NCBI GenBank assembly: GCA_033064195.1
Contig: JARBJD010000022.1
Coordinates: forward strand, 124,001-188,000
DNA from: Blattamonas nauphoetae
Taxonomy: Eukaryota > Preaxostyla > Oxymonadida
DNA: 64,000 nt
Reading direction: 5' to 3'
The notes under the pieces are model-generated. The model did not search any database. It had not been told where the DNA came from and saw only the letters and a program-made list of their open reading frames with translations. Position 1 is the first letter of the stretch. Each line of letters opens with the position of its first letter. Both the position numbers and the translations under genes were made by a program. This document shows, one piece after another, positions 1 to 14,200 of this stretch.

Positions 1-533
1 GTGGAGAGAGGAGAGAACACGACGATCGCTTCATCACTTCACCCATTTCGCCAAACTCTGCCTATTCACTCGCTGTCGCCTTTCTCACTCTCCTCTGCCC
101 CTCTTTCCTCTCAGGAGCCGGAACGTGCTGTTCCTACGTTCAGGTCAATTGCTGAAGTGCTTGGAATTGTCGATCCCAAGTTTGTCTCTCCTCATCTGTC
201 ATTCTCGTCGAAATCGCAATAGCTTCCCTTTTTACACACCAATCCGTGTTCCTCACAAAAGAGTGAAGATGTTACCTGTCCCTCACCCAATTATGTCGAT
301 GGAGGAATTTATCAGCCAGATCACTGTCATCCACCACTCTCCTGTTGTATCAGACGACTCCATTAACCCAGACCCAATTTAGTTGCAGATTCTGCATCCA
401 GAGCGGAGATAGCGTCTCCAATCTTTCGGTAAAACCAACTTCATTCCTTTTTGTGCTTTTAATGGGACTCAATTTGGGTCTTCGCTTGTTTTGGAATCTG
501 GTCAAGTTCGCGGAGTGTTGTGTCGTGATGTGA
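1..533 (+). repeat. Left arm of a 533-bp inverted repeat (gene-fragment repeat)
   Basis: This stretch matches the reverse complement of 22127-22659 base for base in register (paired coordinates sum to 22660 throughout), with no net insertion or deletion. The homology runs off the left window edge and stops sharply at 533. Identity is about 95 percent, judged from 9 differences in an 85-residue reading frame shared by both arms. The shared frames look like remains of a protein-coding exon, for example around VPTFRSIAEVLG and MSMEEF, but I recognise no family. Coding-like sequence continues a little past the arm on this side (to about 720), so this may be the fuller copy. Confidence 0.9.
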
Positions 534-1063
534 GTGACATTGTGGATGAACGAGATTGAGGGAAAGATGGAGTGACGAAGATTGTTCTGTTGACAGAATA
601 TCAGCTCAGTCAGCACCATCTGTCAATGATCCTCTCGCTCCTCCCACAGAACTGGAAGAGTGGAGAGGGGAGAGGTCAGGAATTGACAGATGAACTCACC
701 CAGCACATTATTTGGTAGATGTTTGTTCTCGCTGTTCATTAACTTGGTCGCAACCTCTGAAGTACCGTCCATCACATTTCAGACGCAAGACAACATTTAT
801 TCTCTTCGTCAAGGGGATTGATGTCTGGACTTTTGGTTGGAGGCTGATTTGAATGACTAAGGATACTGAAGGAATAATCAAACTGTGTTGAACGAAGCGG
901 ATCATTACCCTTCTCCATCAATTCCACGAATCGTCAGGGTGTCAGGTCAGGAGACGTGTTGAGTCATTTTTTGCGAAAGATTGTGATGGCAAAAAGGAAT
1001 GAAATGGAATCATACAAAGTCGCTTTGTTGAGCTTAAACAGTGTTAATTTGGGGGATTTCAGA
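534..1063. other. Stretch between the repeat arm and the USP gene
   Basis: About 530 bp. The first 200 bp contain a short plus-strand coding-like run around LLTEYQLSQHHLSMILSLLP, which could continue the gene fragment in the repeat arm. The rest shows no convincing reading frame, RNA or repeat. It also serves as 3' flank of the minus-strand USP gene that ends at 1064. Confidence 0.4.
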
Positions 1064-4000
1064 TTAGTGACCAGCTTTTCGAGGCGGCTTTGGCTTAGTC
1101 ACAGGAACTGTCGGGAAGAATGGTTCGAAAAAGTCATTGAACCATTTGAAAATCAATCCACAAGTATGTCCTTGATGAGAAAAAATGAAGTCTTTCCAGC
1201 TGTTGATGTTCTTTTCATTGAGTGTGAATGTGGATTTGGCAGTTCGTATCACAGAACGTGTCACAAATGTGTTGCAATTGTTGAATATATTTTCAATCTG
1301 AGTGCCCTCGCAAGTTCCGCCAGTGAAATAATCACAAAGTGTCTCATAAAGAGAATTCAGATAGCTGAGTGCCGTATTCACTGAGTAGTTCCCTCCCAGG
1401 TACGCTGGGGGTTCGAGACGAACAATGAATGGTCCAGGAGGGACAGGTGTCGTGAATCTTCCAAATAAAGATCTGGCACTCTGAAGAACCTGAATTTGGT
1501 TCGGGACGAGATGAAAGAATTGTTGGGATTTCATTTCCTTATCAAGCCAGGTTGTGAAAGATGTCATCCAATCAATATGCACTTGGCCGAAACATGAATG
1601 TAGTTCATGAAACTTGTGTCGTAGCGACTCGGTTGAGATCCTGATTGTTGCCAGAAGAGACGTATTTGACGAGAGACTACACCACAGACAAATAACCTTG
1701 TTGAGCATGTCTGCCAGAGAGTTCATGAGAGTTTTGGTCGACTTCGAGCTGATAGTGGTTGCGAGCTTCTCAATGACCGATGGGAGCGGTGGGAGGAGTG
1801 ATTGATGACTTTGTGATGTCGTTCTCTGAAGACACATAGAATCTGTTTTGAAAACCGTAATACGGTGCAATGGCTCAAAAAGGGAATTTGATGTCTGTTC
1901 AAGGACATATACTTGAATCTTATTCCACTTGAAATCTGGCTGAGTTGTAAGTTGGTCTTGAAAGAGAAGGAACACTCTTTCTGACTGAACGAGTTTGGAA
2001 ACTGAGGTTTTTATCTCTTCATCACCGATGACAAAATTAGCATGGTCGCGAAGAAAATTGTAAAGAGTCACGTAGCATTCATGAAGGATCATTCTTCCAC
2101 TCTCACCAAGGATCGGCGTAATGTGCGGATCTTCATTGAAGGGGTTTAGTTGAACTGGAGAGGATAAGCACGGCGGAAATTGAGATATTCGAACGAGCGC
2201 ATTTTTGGCAAGTATCGCGTCTTGACTTTCTTTTCCCTGTGGTTGAATCGAATCTACGACTTTTTTCAGTTGATCACGGTTTTGTTGAGTAATTTTGTCG
2301 CCAAAATAGCTGGGGAGGATGTATTGAAGAGTACGACAACAACTGAAGATATTGTTGATGTTTGGGGGATTTACGGCCTTCAACAGGTTGTTCATGGCAA
2401 TGCGGAGAATCTCATGAAGCGAGACCACCGGTTTCGGGTGTAAGTTTTCACCAAAAATGAAGGAGAGCAATGATTCTGGGATGAAGGCTCTGAATGGTCG
2501 AAGTTGAAGTGTTGGTTGTTGGGGACTCAGTGTCGAGAAAAGATGTGATGACGACAGAAGGAGATTCGGCCAGACGAGTATGTCAGTTTCCTTTGAATGC
2601 TGCTCGAGTCGAGTATCCTGTCTTATCAAAGAGAAAATCTGTCTCAGTCCCTTTTCCATCGATGCAGTCAAATCTGGAGGGAGTGTTGTGTAAGGAGAGA
2701 ATTGAGGGAAGAACTTGCGGAATGTTTGGTTGTCCGGCAATTTGGACGATTGAAGATCTTTCGAGTGTGGTGTTGTAAGATAGAGAAACCACTGTACGAG
2801 TCTGAGAACACAGAGAGAATCTGACGTTGTCTTGAGTAAACCTTCCATCGGGGGTGATGTACCTGAGTCAGATTGTGTGGTGTGAGACAGAGTAATTGGT
2901 TCCGGCACACACATATCGAGAAGACGCTGTAAAAAGAGGCAGTAACCACGAGAGAAGGCAACCTGATCTTTCTTATCCGATGGTTGTTCGGAAGTCGTCT
3001 TGTATTCTGGAGTGAATGGATAGATGGTTCTGCTCTCACATTTCGGATACAGTTTGGCCATCTTCTGAGAAAGGAACGGATGGTTTGTCAAATATGATGT
3101 GACAGTCCTCTGTATCGTGCTAAATGTCCAGGACTCTGAGAAATGGCGTTCAATTGTTTCTACAATGGAGAGAACAAGTTGAGGGTGGTTGATTGAGAGT
3201 GATGGGAGAAGATCAGTAATGATTGAGAAAAAATCTGTTTGGAGTTGAATGTCAAAGTGGGTCGTGGTGAAAATGGCGAGAGTACGCCAAAATTCCTTGA
3301 CGACTGAGGTGTCAAGAACTTGATTGATGATCGAGCGCAACGATTGGACAATGCAGATCTGAATGGAAAAATAGAATTTGCTGTGTTCATTTGGTGTAAC
3401 TTTGAATGAGTGAGAACGATAATGACTCAGACAGTCCACAATTGCCTTCAGTTCTGCGGAGCGTTTCTGGCTGACGATGAATTGGATGAAGTCTGTCAGA
3501 GGAGCAGATGGTGGAGTATATGAGATTGTTGACATGATCTTTTCTGCGATTTGTGTCGGTTGAATGTTGTGATGAGTTGAGATGAGTGGAGTTGATTCAT
3601 CATTTGGAGAGAATGTGACGAAAGAGATCGGTAATTCCACTCGTTTCGCGAGACCTGTCGGGGAAGCTGGACCATCCTTCGAAAGATGACGAAGAGCTGA
3701 AAGATCGATGAACGATTTTTGTGCAATCGTCGAGAATGTTGGTGCAAGTGCGAGAGTTGAAACCATGTTTCTGAATAACAGATCCGAGAAAGACTTCGTT
3801 CCCCCATCAACATCACAATCAACAAAGTTAAAAAGTTTGGAGAAGTATCGATACAATCTGTCAATTGATGGTTTCGATTGGTCAGGAGATGCTTGATGGG
3901 GATGGATGATATGATGAAGCAGTTGTGATTGGAGGAGGAGACAGAGGTAGTGACTGGGGATCTGAAATGGTGTTTTGAAGAGAGATGAGAGGAGTGCAAT

Positions 4001-7000
4001 GAGAGATGGGAAGAAATCGGAATTCTGGGTTGCGCGCACAGAGAATGTATTCAACTTGACCTTTCCATCAACTTGTTCTTTTTTCCCCTCAGGGAAAACA
4101 ACGGTCAAGTCAGAAGGATTTTGCTCGAGTTGGATGATGAGGAGTGACAAGAGAACCGAAGCATAGTCATCGATCGTACTTTTATCTATCCTGTTATCTG
4201 GAAGGGATGACGTCACAAGATTCAGGACTTCAGTTGGAGGAGAAAGTGATATCAGCATTTTGGTGTCTATGCAGTCGGGGATTTTGGAGACTAAATGAAG
4301 TTGGATCTGAAGTATTGAGAGATTGTGGGTGAGGATCGATTTCAGTTCTGAGCCTCGTTCCTGTGGGGTATATTGGAATGGAATAAGGAGTGACAGAAGG
4401 ATTGGAACTAACTGATGAAGTTGAGGATGATCTGTGAATGTCTCCGCAATGTTTGATGAGCAGAGAAGACTGGCGAGGATGTAGATTAGTTCCGAATAAC
4501 GAAGTTTCTCTCGAACATCGTCCTTTTTGACCTCTTTCTTCAGATTGGTTTGGAGGAATTCCACAGTAAACAATATGAAGTTGAGTTCTGATGGATCAAG
4601 AGATTGTAGACTTTCACTAGGAGGAGGCTTCAAACCAAAGTGGAACGGAACTATCACAGAGACTTTTGGTTCTGAGGGAGCAGTTTTGTCTGCAGGATTA
4701 CCATGAGAGGAAGATGACATCGGTTGTTGAGGAAAAAGAACACGTATAATTTTTGAAGCAGGCTTTTTCGTGGCAAGGTTTGTCGACTTTGTGAGGAAAT
4801 AAGTCATCGATTTCTGTGTCATACACAAATTCCGAAGTTTTGGGAGCGTTTGGACAGCAGTGGTAAAGCTATCAATAAATAGATCGTCCTCCGTGCATGT
4901 GTCGATCAGAGCTTGGAAAAACGTCTCAAATGCTTCCTCTTCAGCTCGTCCATTGGCTGTCATGAGATCCACGAGTGAGAACGAGAGATTGATGATCGGC
5001 GGCGAAAGGGAGCCTCTTTGTGTCAGTCTGTCGAGTAAAAAGTGTGAATATTTCTCGAAAAGATCTTCGTGTCCTCCACAGCAGATGGTGATGAATAAAC
5101 TCTGATTATTCTGAGGATGAGGTGGTTCAAGGAGTCGTGACTGAAGCCACTGAGAGATGGTGTTGTCCAGAAACAATTCAGACATAGAGGGGAGACCATC
5201 GTGGGGGTTATGTGTGAACGGATTGTCTGTGGCTTGTGACAGATATCGGTACGTCGCTTCGAGGATCTGCTCATAGATTTTGGGTTTTATGTCGAAGCAA
5301 ACGAGCCCAGCTAAATCCAATTCAGCAGGATTCATCTTCAGAATGTCATTTTGTTGACTGCAAAATATGTTTTCACTCATTTCTGTCATTGGACCTTGAC
5401 TGAACAAGGATGTGGGTTCGGGTAGTAATGGTGATGACGGAGAGAAGATCAAATCGAAGAGACGAGGCAGGACAGACGCATCGGAAAGGGATTTATGCAG
5501 AAGAGCACTTGTACTTGGCTCCGATTCCCCTTCAGCGATCTTCTGTGATGTAAGAAGACTCAATGCAGCATTGAACTTGTCCGACATCGTTGTGTCTGAT
5601 ATCCGTGGGTCTTTTCTGGTGAACAAAAATAACCCCAATCCAGAGGAGAGAACTTTGAGATAGTTCTTGAAAAAGTCGGTAATTTCAGGTTCTGGATTGG
5701 GTTGGTTCGGCCCTATTTCCTTTCCAGCATGTTCCTGTGCGAAATTCCAGAGAGCATGCTGAACAATTTCGAAGAAGAACTTTTGGCGCTCATCGTGGCA
5801 ATGAAAGACGAATGCGACGATGAGTGATGGGGAGACTTCCTCCGAAAAGTCTCTGATCTTCTCTTTTGGGATGTCGACAGTGAGAATCTGTTGATCCATC
5901 TCTGTTTGAAGCTTCTTCTGTTCTGAGGACTGTTGTTTCCTTCCAAAGCGATTTTGAACTTTGGGCTGGGTTGCTGGTTCATCCTCCACTTTTTGTTTCA
6001 TCTCTGCTCGAAGAGAGAGGATTGTATTGTTCTGTTTACCTATTTCGTTGCGAAGTTCTTCTCGAATGCGAGCTTGTTTCGTGTCCTCTTTGATCCATGC
6101 CAAGTATGCTTTCATTTCTTGGTTGAGCATGCTAACCAGGCTTCGTGAGACAGTCGTCGAGGACAGAGTGGAGATGACATCTTGTTTCTGTTTTCTCAAA
6201 TCATCATCAGGTTCAGAGATTCGGAGAGTCGTGTGAAGGAAGTGACGTGCGAACTGGATCGCTGCTGCTGGGTTTTCGTTCACCTGTTGGGTTTGTTGCA
6301 TTTTTGCTCTCTCCAAAACGGAATTGAAGAAACTCGTGAACGATGGGTCCTCCATTTCTCTCTGAAATAACCTCCATTCCGATGGCTTTGATATCTCCAT
6401 TTCATTTCTTTGGACAACATAAGAATCTTCGATCTTTTGCTTCAATATTCCGATTTCGTTGTAGGCATGTTGGATTTGTTCATCGAGTTTGATTGTGCGA
6501 TCATCCTGTTTGAACGATTGAAATGTTAGTTTGGGTGTTTCCTTAGTCCACAGCATCTGCTCATTCTCATCACTCACATCTCCCATCTCAAAATAACGAA
6601 AGTTATGTGTCAAAGAATGTTTCTTTGAGATGTGTGTGGCATTCACTGAAAGTTGTTTTTCTTGTGGCCAAATCCTCTCCGGGAATCGTCGCTGGTAGAA
6701 GAGCAAAAAGCCATATTCGCATCCATCCTTCCCGTTCCCCTCTGCAGCAACCTTTGCTTCCTCTTTACTGACTTTCTGAACTTTGTCGTCGTCGAATCTC
6801 ATCCACTGGAAGTTATTCGTTTCCTGGCGGAGTCGAACATACGAACGGTAGTGTCCTCCTTGGTCTGGGTGGCCAACAAATGTGACAAATCCAGAAAGAT
6901 CGAAGAGATTCTTCATTCTCTTTTCTTTTGGGATGGCTGGATGAGGACGAAGTTCATTGTGGATGAAGGGAGTTCTATCGTTCTTTGATGTATTTTCCAT

Positions 7001-10000
7001 CGTTTTGAATCTATCAAATTCGCCGTTCCCATCTTTCTGTCTCCACTTCCGATTCTCCTCTGTGAACGGGGTTATATCGAGTCCCATAAACGGAATTTCG
7101 AATCGGTCCCAATCGAGTGAATATTGTTTCCCAGCAAGATTCCTCACGATGTAGAACACAAGTGTGTTCGAAGTATTCTCAAATGTATGCGATTGATAGA
7201 GATGATCAAAATTGGACCTGCATTGCAAACAAAACTTCATTCCAAGTTGTTTTTGCCCCAACGCACGGTACGCGAGACAGTCGACGAGTTTGGAGTGTGT
7301 GGCGATGGGAACTCTTGTGACAACTGACTCTTCCACGTCGTGCGAAAAATCACCATTCGGACAGATGGTGTGAGAGACTGTCGTCGTCTGGAAGAGCTTT
7401 TGGAACAATTGCGGATATTCCTTGGCATCCAGAAATGCATCTTGGTTGACAAACGCTTGGAAGAAATCACTGGCATCGTCTTGTTGTTGGACGGAGAATG
7501 ACGCTCCGTCACATCCTCTGATGTATTTTGTCAATTCTTCAACTGTGAGTTGAGTGCCGGGAGAGTTGATTAGTAGATCAGTGAAGAGACGACGTAGAGC
7601 GAGTAAGGTGTTGCGACGGTTGATCTGATCTCCCAACTTCGCAGGATCTTCTTCTGCGTTTGAATCGTCAGGGCCTGGTGAGAAAGGGGGTGGAGAGAAA
7701 GAGAGAATATTGTTACGGAATTGTTGGTGGTGGAATAACTGGATGACAACAGAATTCATGAAACAGGCGTTTCGAGGGTTGGTCAACCCTTTCGGTAGAA
7801 CCTCAGAACCTGCACGTCTCGTGTGCCGTGATGGAGAAGATACTGGGATGATTGAGTTCTGTCGGTACGTTTCACACTTGCCGAACATTTCGAGGAGATT
7901 ATCTTGGTTTGAATCTTTATCCAGAAGCATGTTCAGAATGTCGAATAAGCATGTTCGAGTGGCGTGGTTGTTGATGTGTCGATTGATCGCAGATGGTTGC
8001 TCGAAATGATTGGACGGATTCAAAAATGACTTGAAGATAAAATCCACGAGAGGCATGTTGTCGATTCTGATTGCTTTGAAAGTCTTGACTGCATCTGAAG
8101 CTTGTTTTAGACAGAGTGAGAGGAGAATGGTTGGAGGGGTTACCGATACGTCACCTGTGACATCTTTGGATTCGATTGTGATTGGTGTTTTGGAGGAGCT
8201 GAGAAGAATCATGAGAGAGAGCTGACAGAGGTCAGTCGGATAGAAACCGTTGGTCCCTGGGAGAGTCAAAATATTCTTCAGAAGCTCCATTAATTTGTCT
8301 CGTTGATGGAAAGTTAAAAGGTGTGCCTGTGTGGGCAAGAAGAGGAGATGGAGAAGGATCTTGGCGCTCTCTTCCTTCAGGATCTGTTTTGATGTCTCTT
8401 CAGTGATGAGGAGAGATAGGTACGGAGAATCCATAATTGGCGATCCAACAGACGATAAGATCAAATCTACGTACAGCTGACGGGGTGGGAGGTGATTCTT
8501 TCTTGCTTTCAGAAGATTTCCGATGACTGTCCTGTGTTCCCTTGACTGGTTAGAGACAAAATCGTCAAATTGTTGGGCTTCATCGTCTTTCACAGAAGAC
8601 AGCAATGACCTGTCCCTCACAGCCCAGGCCGAGAGGCACGTCACAAAGTGAGGATCGAATATCGTTGTATTAATCAGGTCGAGCACGCGTGCGCGGACCT
8701 CTTTCAGATCCAGGTTTTTCGTTGAGTTGAAAAGGGATTTGCTTTGATTAGACAATTGGTGTAAGAGGTTCAGAGACGTGCTTGGAAGGGATGCCGTGGT
8801 TTCGGATTTGAAGATTAATGTCTTGACTCCAGTTGAGGGTGAAGTGATGTGGAGTAGTGACGAAAAGGGGAATATGAGTCCATGTTGACGAAGATGAATA
8901 CTGGTCGCTGCGAGGAGTAATGAATACCTAACTGATTCCTCAGCAGTCATTTCTGACGGGTGATTCAGATTTGGGATGATTGTGTTTAGTACGCCAGTTC
9001 CGACGAGTGTAGGAGCATTCTCCACCAACAGTGTTAGAATCTCTAAGAGACGAACAAGAAGTTGAGGCGGTGACCCTGAATGTGGATCAACAGTTGAAAA
9101 GGTGTTGACTTTGTTGATGAAACGAAAGAGAAGCGGCGCCAATCCTCCTTCCTTCAGAAAATTGGTGATCCAAGGGTCACTCTTCGGTATCAATTGTCTC
9201 TCTTTCAGAGGTTGACAATGCTTGTTGAGAAGGAGGTACACATCCATGAACATGTTGGATTGGATGGCAAGACTCCAATCCACATCTTTTCCTTCGGACA
9301 ACTTGAATTTGACTTCGGGAGAGAAAGTGAGAGAGTTGAATAGAAGAGTGGACGACGAGAGGATGGTGGGTGATGAGAAGCACCTTTCTCGAAAGAATTC
9401 GATGAGATCATCGATTTTGAACCCATTAACAGTGACAGGCGTCTTCTTGAGTGGAGGATAGCTAGCTCGACCGCCCTGAGGTTTGGGGGGTTCTGTCTTG
9501 AGATTGTCGGGATATGGAATCTCCACTTTGTTGAGAGCAACAGGATTGGATGAATCGATTGTCACGTTCATGTGCGAGTTGTACTCTCTTTCAAATAACA
9601 CTTCTGGCAATTCCGCGACCGATTCAGTGCAATTTTCATCAAACCAAAAGAGATGGACAGATGTTGGTTGGACTTTTTCAGTTCTGGCAATAGAAAGTCG
9701 AAGATCTTGATAAGTAGACTTGGTTCGAAGTTGATGATGGATTTTTCTTGAATTGACTGTGCCAATTCTGTTATGAGAGGTATTCGTGATTTGTAAGTTG
9801 ATCCACCCCAGTTTCGAATCGTCGATGCTCTTTTTGATCTTGGCTAAATACTGCTTTTCAAAAGTCTCACGGTCTTGCTTCCACTTTTTCATTTTTTGGT
9901 CATAGTCCTTTTGTTCGTCTTGTGGAATGATGGGATCGTTTTGCTTGGTCCTGGTTACTAACCCAGAATCCACAAGCATCACTAAGAATGCAGCAATATG

Positions 10001-12352
10001 AGCCACTATCGAATCTTCCGCTTCCGTCAGAGTTCGCTTCGGATTCTTTCTCAATTCTTCCTTGAGTTGTACCACCCGGTCGTTGAAGTGGAGATCAATT
10101 CTCTTCAGAATGTAATCGAAGGTGTGGCGAGGTGTTCGTTGAAGTTTGATGAAAAAGCGGCTGATTGAGAGGAGGATTTCGTTGGCCCAGAAAATCTCTG
10201 TTCTCTCCTCCATCGATTTCGGTCCGTTCTCTTCCACGTCGTTCGGATTGCAGAATGGATTGAATAGGATGAAACGATGAAGATTGTTGTCGCCGAAACA
10301 AGCAATGTCAGGACTGAGAGTGGGAGGGTCTTTTTGTGTCGTGTCGTAAACTTCCAGAAACAGAATCCAAAAGAGACGGAAGAGGCGTATCCAGCTTTCC
10401 GTGTCTGAAGTGTTCTTTGGAGGTTGGTCCGGTGCCTTTGGGTTTAGTTGAGAGGTGATTAACCGTCCCAATCGTGTTTCAATGTCATTGTTCATGGTAT
10501 CGAGTGAGGCTCTGAAACCAGGTCTGTCCCTGTTTCGGTTGAGGATGGTTTTTGTCTTTTCTTCCTCCTTTCCATCAGTCGAAGCGAGGATTTCTGTCCA
10601 GCCTGCGAGATCAATCTGTTGAATACCCTCGTTTGATTTGGCTGTGCCCTTCGTTTTCGGCTTGGGTTTATCCTGGATGCCATTCGACGTGACTTGAGAA
10701 ATAGACTGAGATGGAACAAGTGAGTTCATTGTTGGTGGGCCTGGAGCAGTTGGCTGAGATGGAACAAATGGCTGCATTGTTATTGGTGGGCCTGGAACAG
10801 GAGACTGAGATGGAACATATGGCAGCATTGTTACTGTTTGGCCTGGTGTGGTGCGCTGAGGATTGAGTAGACTCACTGATGTCATGAGTGGGACGTTTTG
10901 TGTAAGTGGTGGGATATTTTGTCCACGTGGTGGGGCGTTGGGTTGTTTGGGGGTGGCTTTTGCTTTTGCTTTTTGCTCCACAAACAGCACTTCAGTGGAC
11001 TGTACAAGATCAAAAATTGCATCTGGGATGAAAGGAGCCTTTATAAATCGGGGAGGCGAGGTGAGGAGAGGGGTGGAGATAGGAATTGCAGGGGGCGGAA
11101 CCTTGAAAAATCTCACAAGTGTAGAATAGATAAAGTTAAATCTGTTAGCAGTGGTGTCTGAAGGGTTGGTAGTACGCGATATCCCGAGAAAGACTTGTCG
11201 AGATCTGAGTCCTTCTGCAATTGTCTGTACGCGTTGTTCAGACAAAAGGTTGGAATTGATTGAGATTCTCCCTTTCTTGAGAATTGATTCACATGAATGA
11301 ACTCCAGCTGGAGCGTTTGGGATAGGAGAGAGTGGATTGTAGTTCTCTTTCAGGACAATTGCGAAGAAGATGGGGTAGAGGAGATGTACTGAGAGGAGAT
11401 GAAGCGTAGGATGTTCTGATTTAAGGTAGATGATGGAATTTGTGATGTATGTGTCTTGTATTTGGGTCACAGCTTCCTCTGGATCGAGGAGTGAGAATGT
11501 CAGTTGTTCAAAGAGGAAGAACAGTCGAACAAGTCGTTTCAGATGACGATAATCATGTATTATGGTGGATGGGAAGATGTGGAGTCCAGAAAGAAACTCT
11601 ATGAGAGATTTTTGGAGGGATTCGAAATGGGTGTAGACATATTGGCGCGTGAAGAATAATGTGCCCTGAAAAAATGAATGAAACGAGAACAAACAAAGAT
11701 TATTGGTTTGAGGAGATAATACACTTGATTAGTCGCGAGCTCAAGGGATGAATGGAGTGCGATGAACGAGTTGAAAAGAGTTTCTCGGTGATGCCGAAAT
11801 ATGTCTTGTTGGTTTGCCCTCTCAAAGATCATACATGATAATGAATGCATTTTGGGATGGGTTTTCTTTGAGACGATGCTTTCTCCCCCTGTATTAATTG
11901 GTGAATAGTCCGTACGGACGGAGCTGTGATGGTCAGGGTTTAACTGAAATAACATCGAGAGCAATCGGACAAAAGGGTCTGGATTTGGGTGTTTGAAAGA
12001 TAAAAAACTGAGAAGGACGAGAGCCTTGTCAAAAAAAGTTTTTATCGTGTCAAGGTGAATATTGTGTCGGTTTCTCAAGGATATGAGAAGAAAAGGAAGT
12101 GACGTACAGTGAGGAATGAAGCAAATGCATTGTTTTTGAGAAAAATGTGGCAAATATCGTTTGCTCAGTCTGGTTATTCAGAGAGGAGTGATTTTGTTTA
12201 ATGGAGTCAAAATAGGCATTCCAATCCAGAAGCAACTGTTCATTGAGAATCCTCATGGAAGGTTGCCCATTTAGAAGGGGATTATTGGATAGTGCGAGGA
12301 GTTGAGGGTGTTGAGGCGATGGCAGAGGGGATGGTGGAGGCCATTGCTGCAT
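1064..12352 (-). CDS. Giant ubiquitin carboxyl-terminal hydrolase (USP/UCH, USP9X/USP34-like)
   Basis: Three exons, complement(join(1064..11665, 11725..12073, 12108..12352)), give about 3,731 residues. The introns are 59 and 34 nt; both keep frame and have GT-AG ends. The ATG at 12352 (MQQWPPPSP) is the first in frame. A peptidase C19 domain lies near residues 1490-1860. The Cys box is GLTNPRNACFMNS with Cys about 1499, the His box is GGHYRSYVR with His about 1803, a following FDDDKV supplies the acidic residue, and the domain ends at YGFLLFYQRR. All catalytic positions look intact. Long helical-repeat-like flanks on both sides and a Pro/Gln-rich linker before residue 600 resemble the USP9X/USP24/USP34 architecture. 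It should remove ubiquitin from protein substrates; the substrate is unknown. The large final exon of more than 10 kb has no stop, so selection is keeping the frame open. Confidence 0.93.
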
Positions 12353-13172
12353 CGACAAGACAAATAAAAGGATGAAAGTGACTTGGAGGAGAGGTAATCA
12401 GGACAAATAAGCCAAAATCTAGATGTGGAAAATGAGGAACAAAATTGTTAAGGCCAACCCATGGATGATCCCGCTCTGTGAATTCAGCTCTCTCAATAAT
12501 TTGTGTACAAAACCCCAAATGAGACTTTAGAACAATTGGAGAAACTGGAATGGTTTATTGCCCCTCAACTGTTCCGCTTTTCACGATTGTGAGTTTCTCC
12601 CCGAATAAAGACTGTGTTCATTCTATTTTCTTCATTACAATTACAAGCGTCCTTTTGTCAATCGTTGTCAATCGCAGAATGACCGTACTGAAACTCACAA
12701 AAACCCAGTGAGCAGAGAAGTGATTAGTCGAACTCCTTCTTCTTCCAAGGCTGGTGAAGGAGATCGGGCATAGAGTTTACCTTCATCGGATCGACCACCT
12801 CAATTTTTCTTGTCTCCACACAACTAAGACAAACTGCCGATCTTTCTTGAGCAATCCTTCTTTGTCATGTTATGTTTCTCTCTTTGCCAGAAGACGAAGA
12901 TCTGAGTACCTTTGAGGAGAATGAGGAGCTTTTCGATATTGGTATCGTTGAAATAGCTTGAACTTTTGGCGCAGTTTGAAAGCTGGTCACTCTGTTCGTC
13001 TTGTTTTTTTTGTGTTCCAAAAATCTCCTCAAAAAGTGAACAAGAATGACCTTCACTTTAAGATTGTATCATCAATGTTTTGGAACCTTCAAGATCTAAT
13101 CTCTAAACATCCTGACACTTCTCGGTTTGATCGACCCATTCTTCGAATGCCATCTCAACCTCAAAGAAATAT
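12353..13172. other. Intergenic region between divergent USP and SLC35B-like genes
   Basis: About 820 bp separating the minus-strand USP start from the plus-strand transporter start. Short open frames occur on both strands (for example a 34-codon plus frame starting at 13075), but none joins convincingly to the transporter. No RNA gene or repeat is visible. It presumably carries the promoters of both genes. Confidence 0.5.
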
Positions 13173-14200
13173 ATGAGTAAACCTTCCACATTTGTCTTTG
13201 TAGGGCATGCAGTTCTGACTCTTGTTGTCTCAGTGGCTTCCTCGATGCTATCTGAAAAGATGTTTGTCAACAACCTAATCCTCATTTATTTTCACAGTTT
13301 CAAGGATTTGAAGCAATACAAAGGATGGGCCCTCGTTCTTTTGTTCCCTTTCCTTGACTCACTTGTGTCTTTTCTTTTTCACGCTGCGAGTATGTTTCTT
13401 TCTACCTCACAAATCTTCGTCGCCATGAACACCTACTTCCAGACAATATTTTGTCAAAGAATAAGACTGACAAACCATTCACCAGAAATGAACACCTTCT
13501 CTCCTTCTTCTGTGGGTTTCTGTACAGCATCTCGATCTTTCTCGCCTCCTACGCGAAACGATTCATCACATCACCAATTTCAACAACTCTCTCGTCCTCT
13601 CGTGTCCTGTTGGGTTTGCCTTCTTTCATTATTTATCGCTTCAGCAATGCCAATGTCTATTCTGACAAAAGGCAGAAAGAAGAATCAGCCTGGAACCTTC
13701 TTCGGTTACTCCCCCGCCGAGCTCGGAGTTTCGCTTCTCCTCTTTGTTGGACTTCTTGCACTTTTATTGCCATCCAACAAGTCTACCCAACCATCCGAGC
13801 CTATTAACTGGTTCGGCGTCGTTTGTCATTTTTCTCGTCTTTCATCGAGGATATAGCTTCTTATGTTTCTCAGTGTCAATATTTCGTGTCTTTTCGACGA
13901 ACTTCAGTCATTACTTCTCAAATCTGGGTTTGGTTCCTCCTCCATTACTCTTTCAGTCACAGCAGTTCACTTGTTCTTCGGAACAACATGATGTCCTCGA
14001 CATTCTTCATCTTCCTCTTCATGCTTATTCTGGGCACACTCCCTGATACAGTCAAGATGATTAAAGAGAACCCACAGACCTTTAGTCTCTGGGGAGTGAT
14101 GCTTATCGTGAATGTCTTGTCGCAGGTGTTGGTTGTTGAACGAAAAGTTAGGTTTGGGATTTGGTGGAAGAATATCGTCACCTCAACAATTGGAGGCTTC
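13173..14200 (+). pseudogene. SLC35B/UAA-type nucleotide-sugar (or PAPS) transporter, 3' part lost at a DIRS element
   Basis: The ATG at 13173 opens a membrane protein. Exons I can place: 13173..13261, 13298..13389, 13443..13613, 13645 onward, with introns of 36, 53 and 31 nt that keep frame. The joined sequence has successive hydrophobic helices matching the UAA transporter pattern: LSEKIFKDLKQYKGW, then FLASYAKRFITSPIST followed by MPMSILTKGRK and a helix around AELGVSLLLFVGL. A later exon (about 13985-14170) carries MLILGTLPDTVKMI and VNVLSQVLVVERKVRFG. The exon boundary near 13800 is not resolved. The family's last two helices, with the TTRQ-like motif, should follow. Instead the DIRS-type element begins, and I cannot find them between 18.2 and 19.5 kb. 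The copy is therefore probably disabled. Transport substrate cannot be predicted. Confidence 0.62.
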
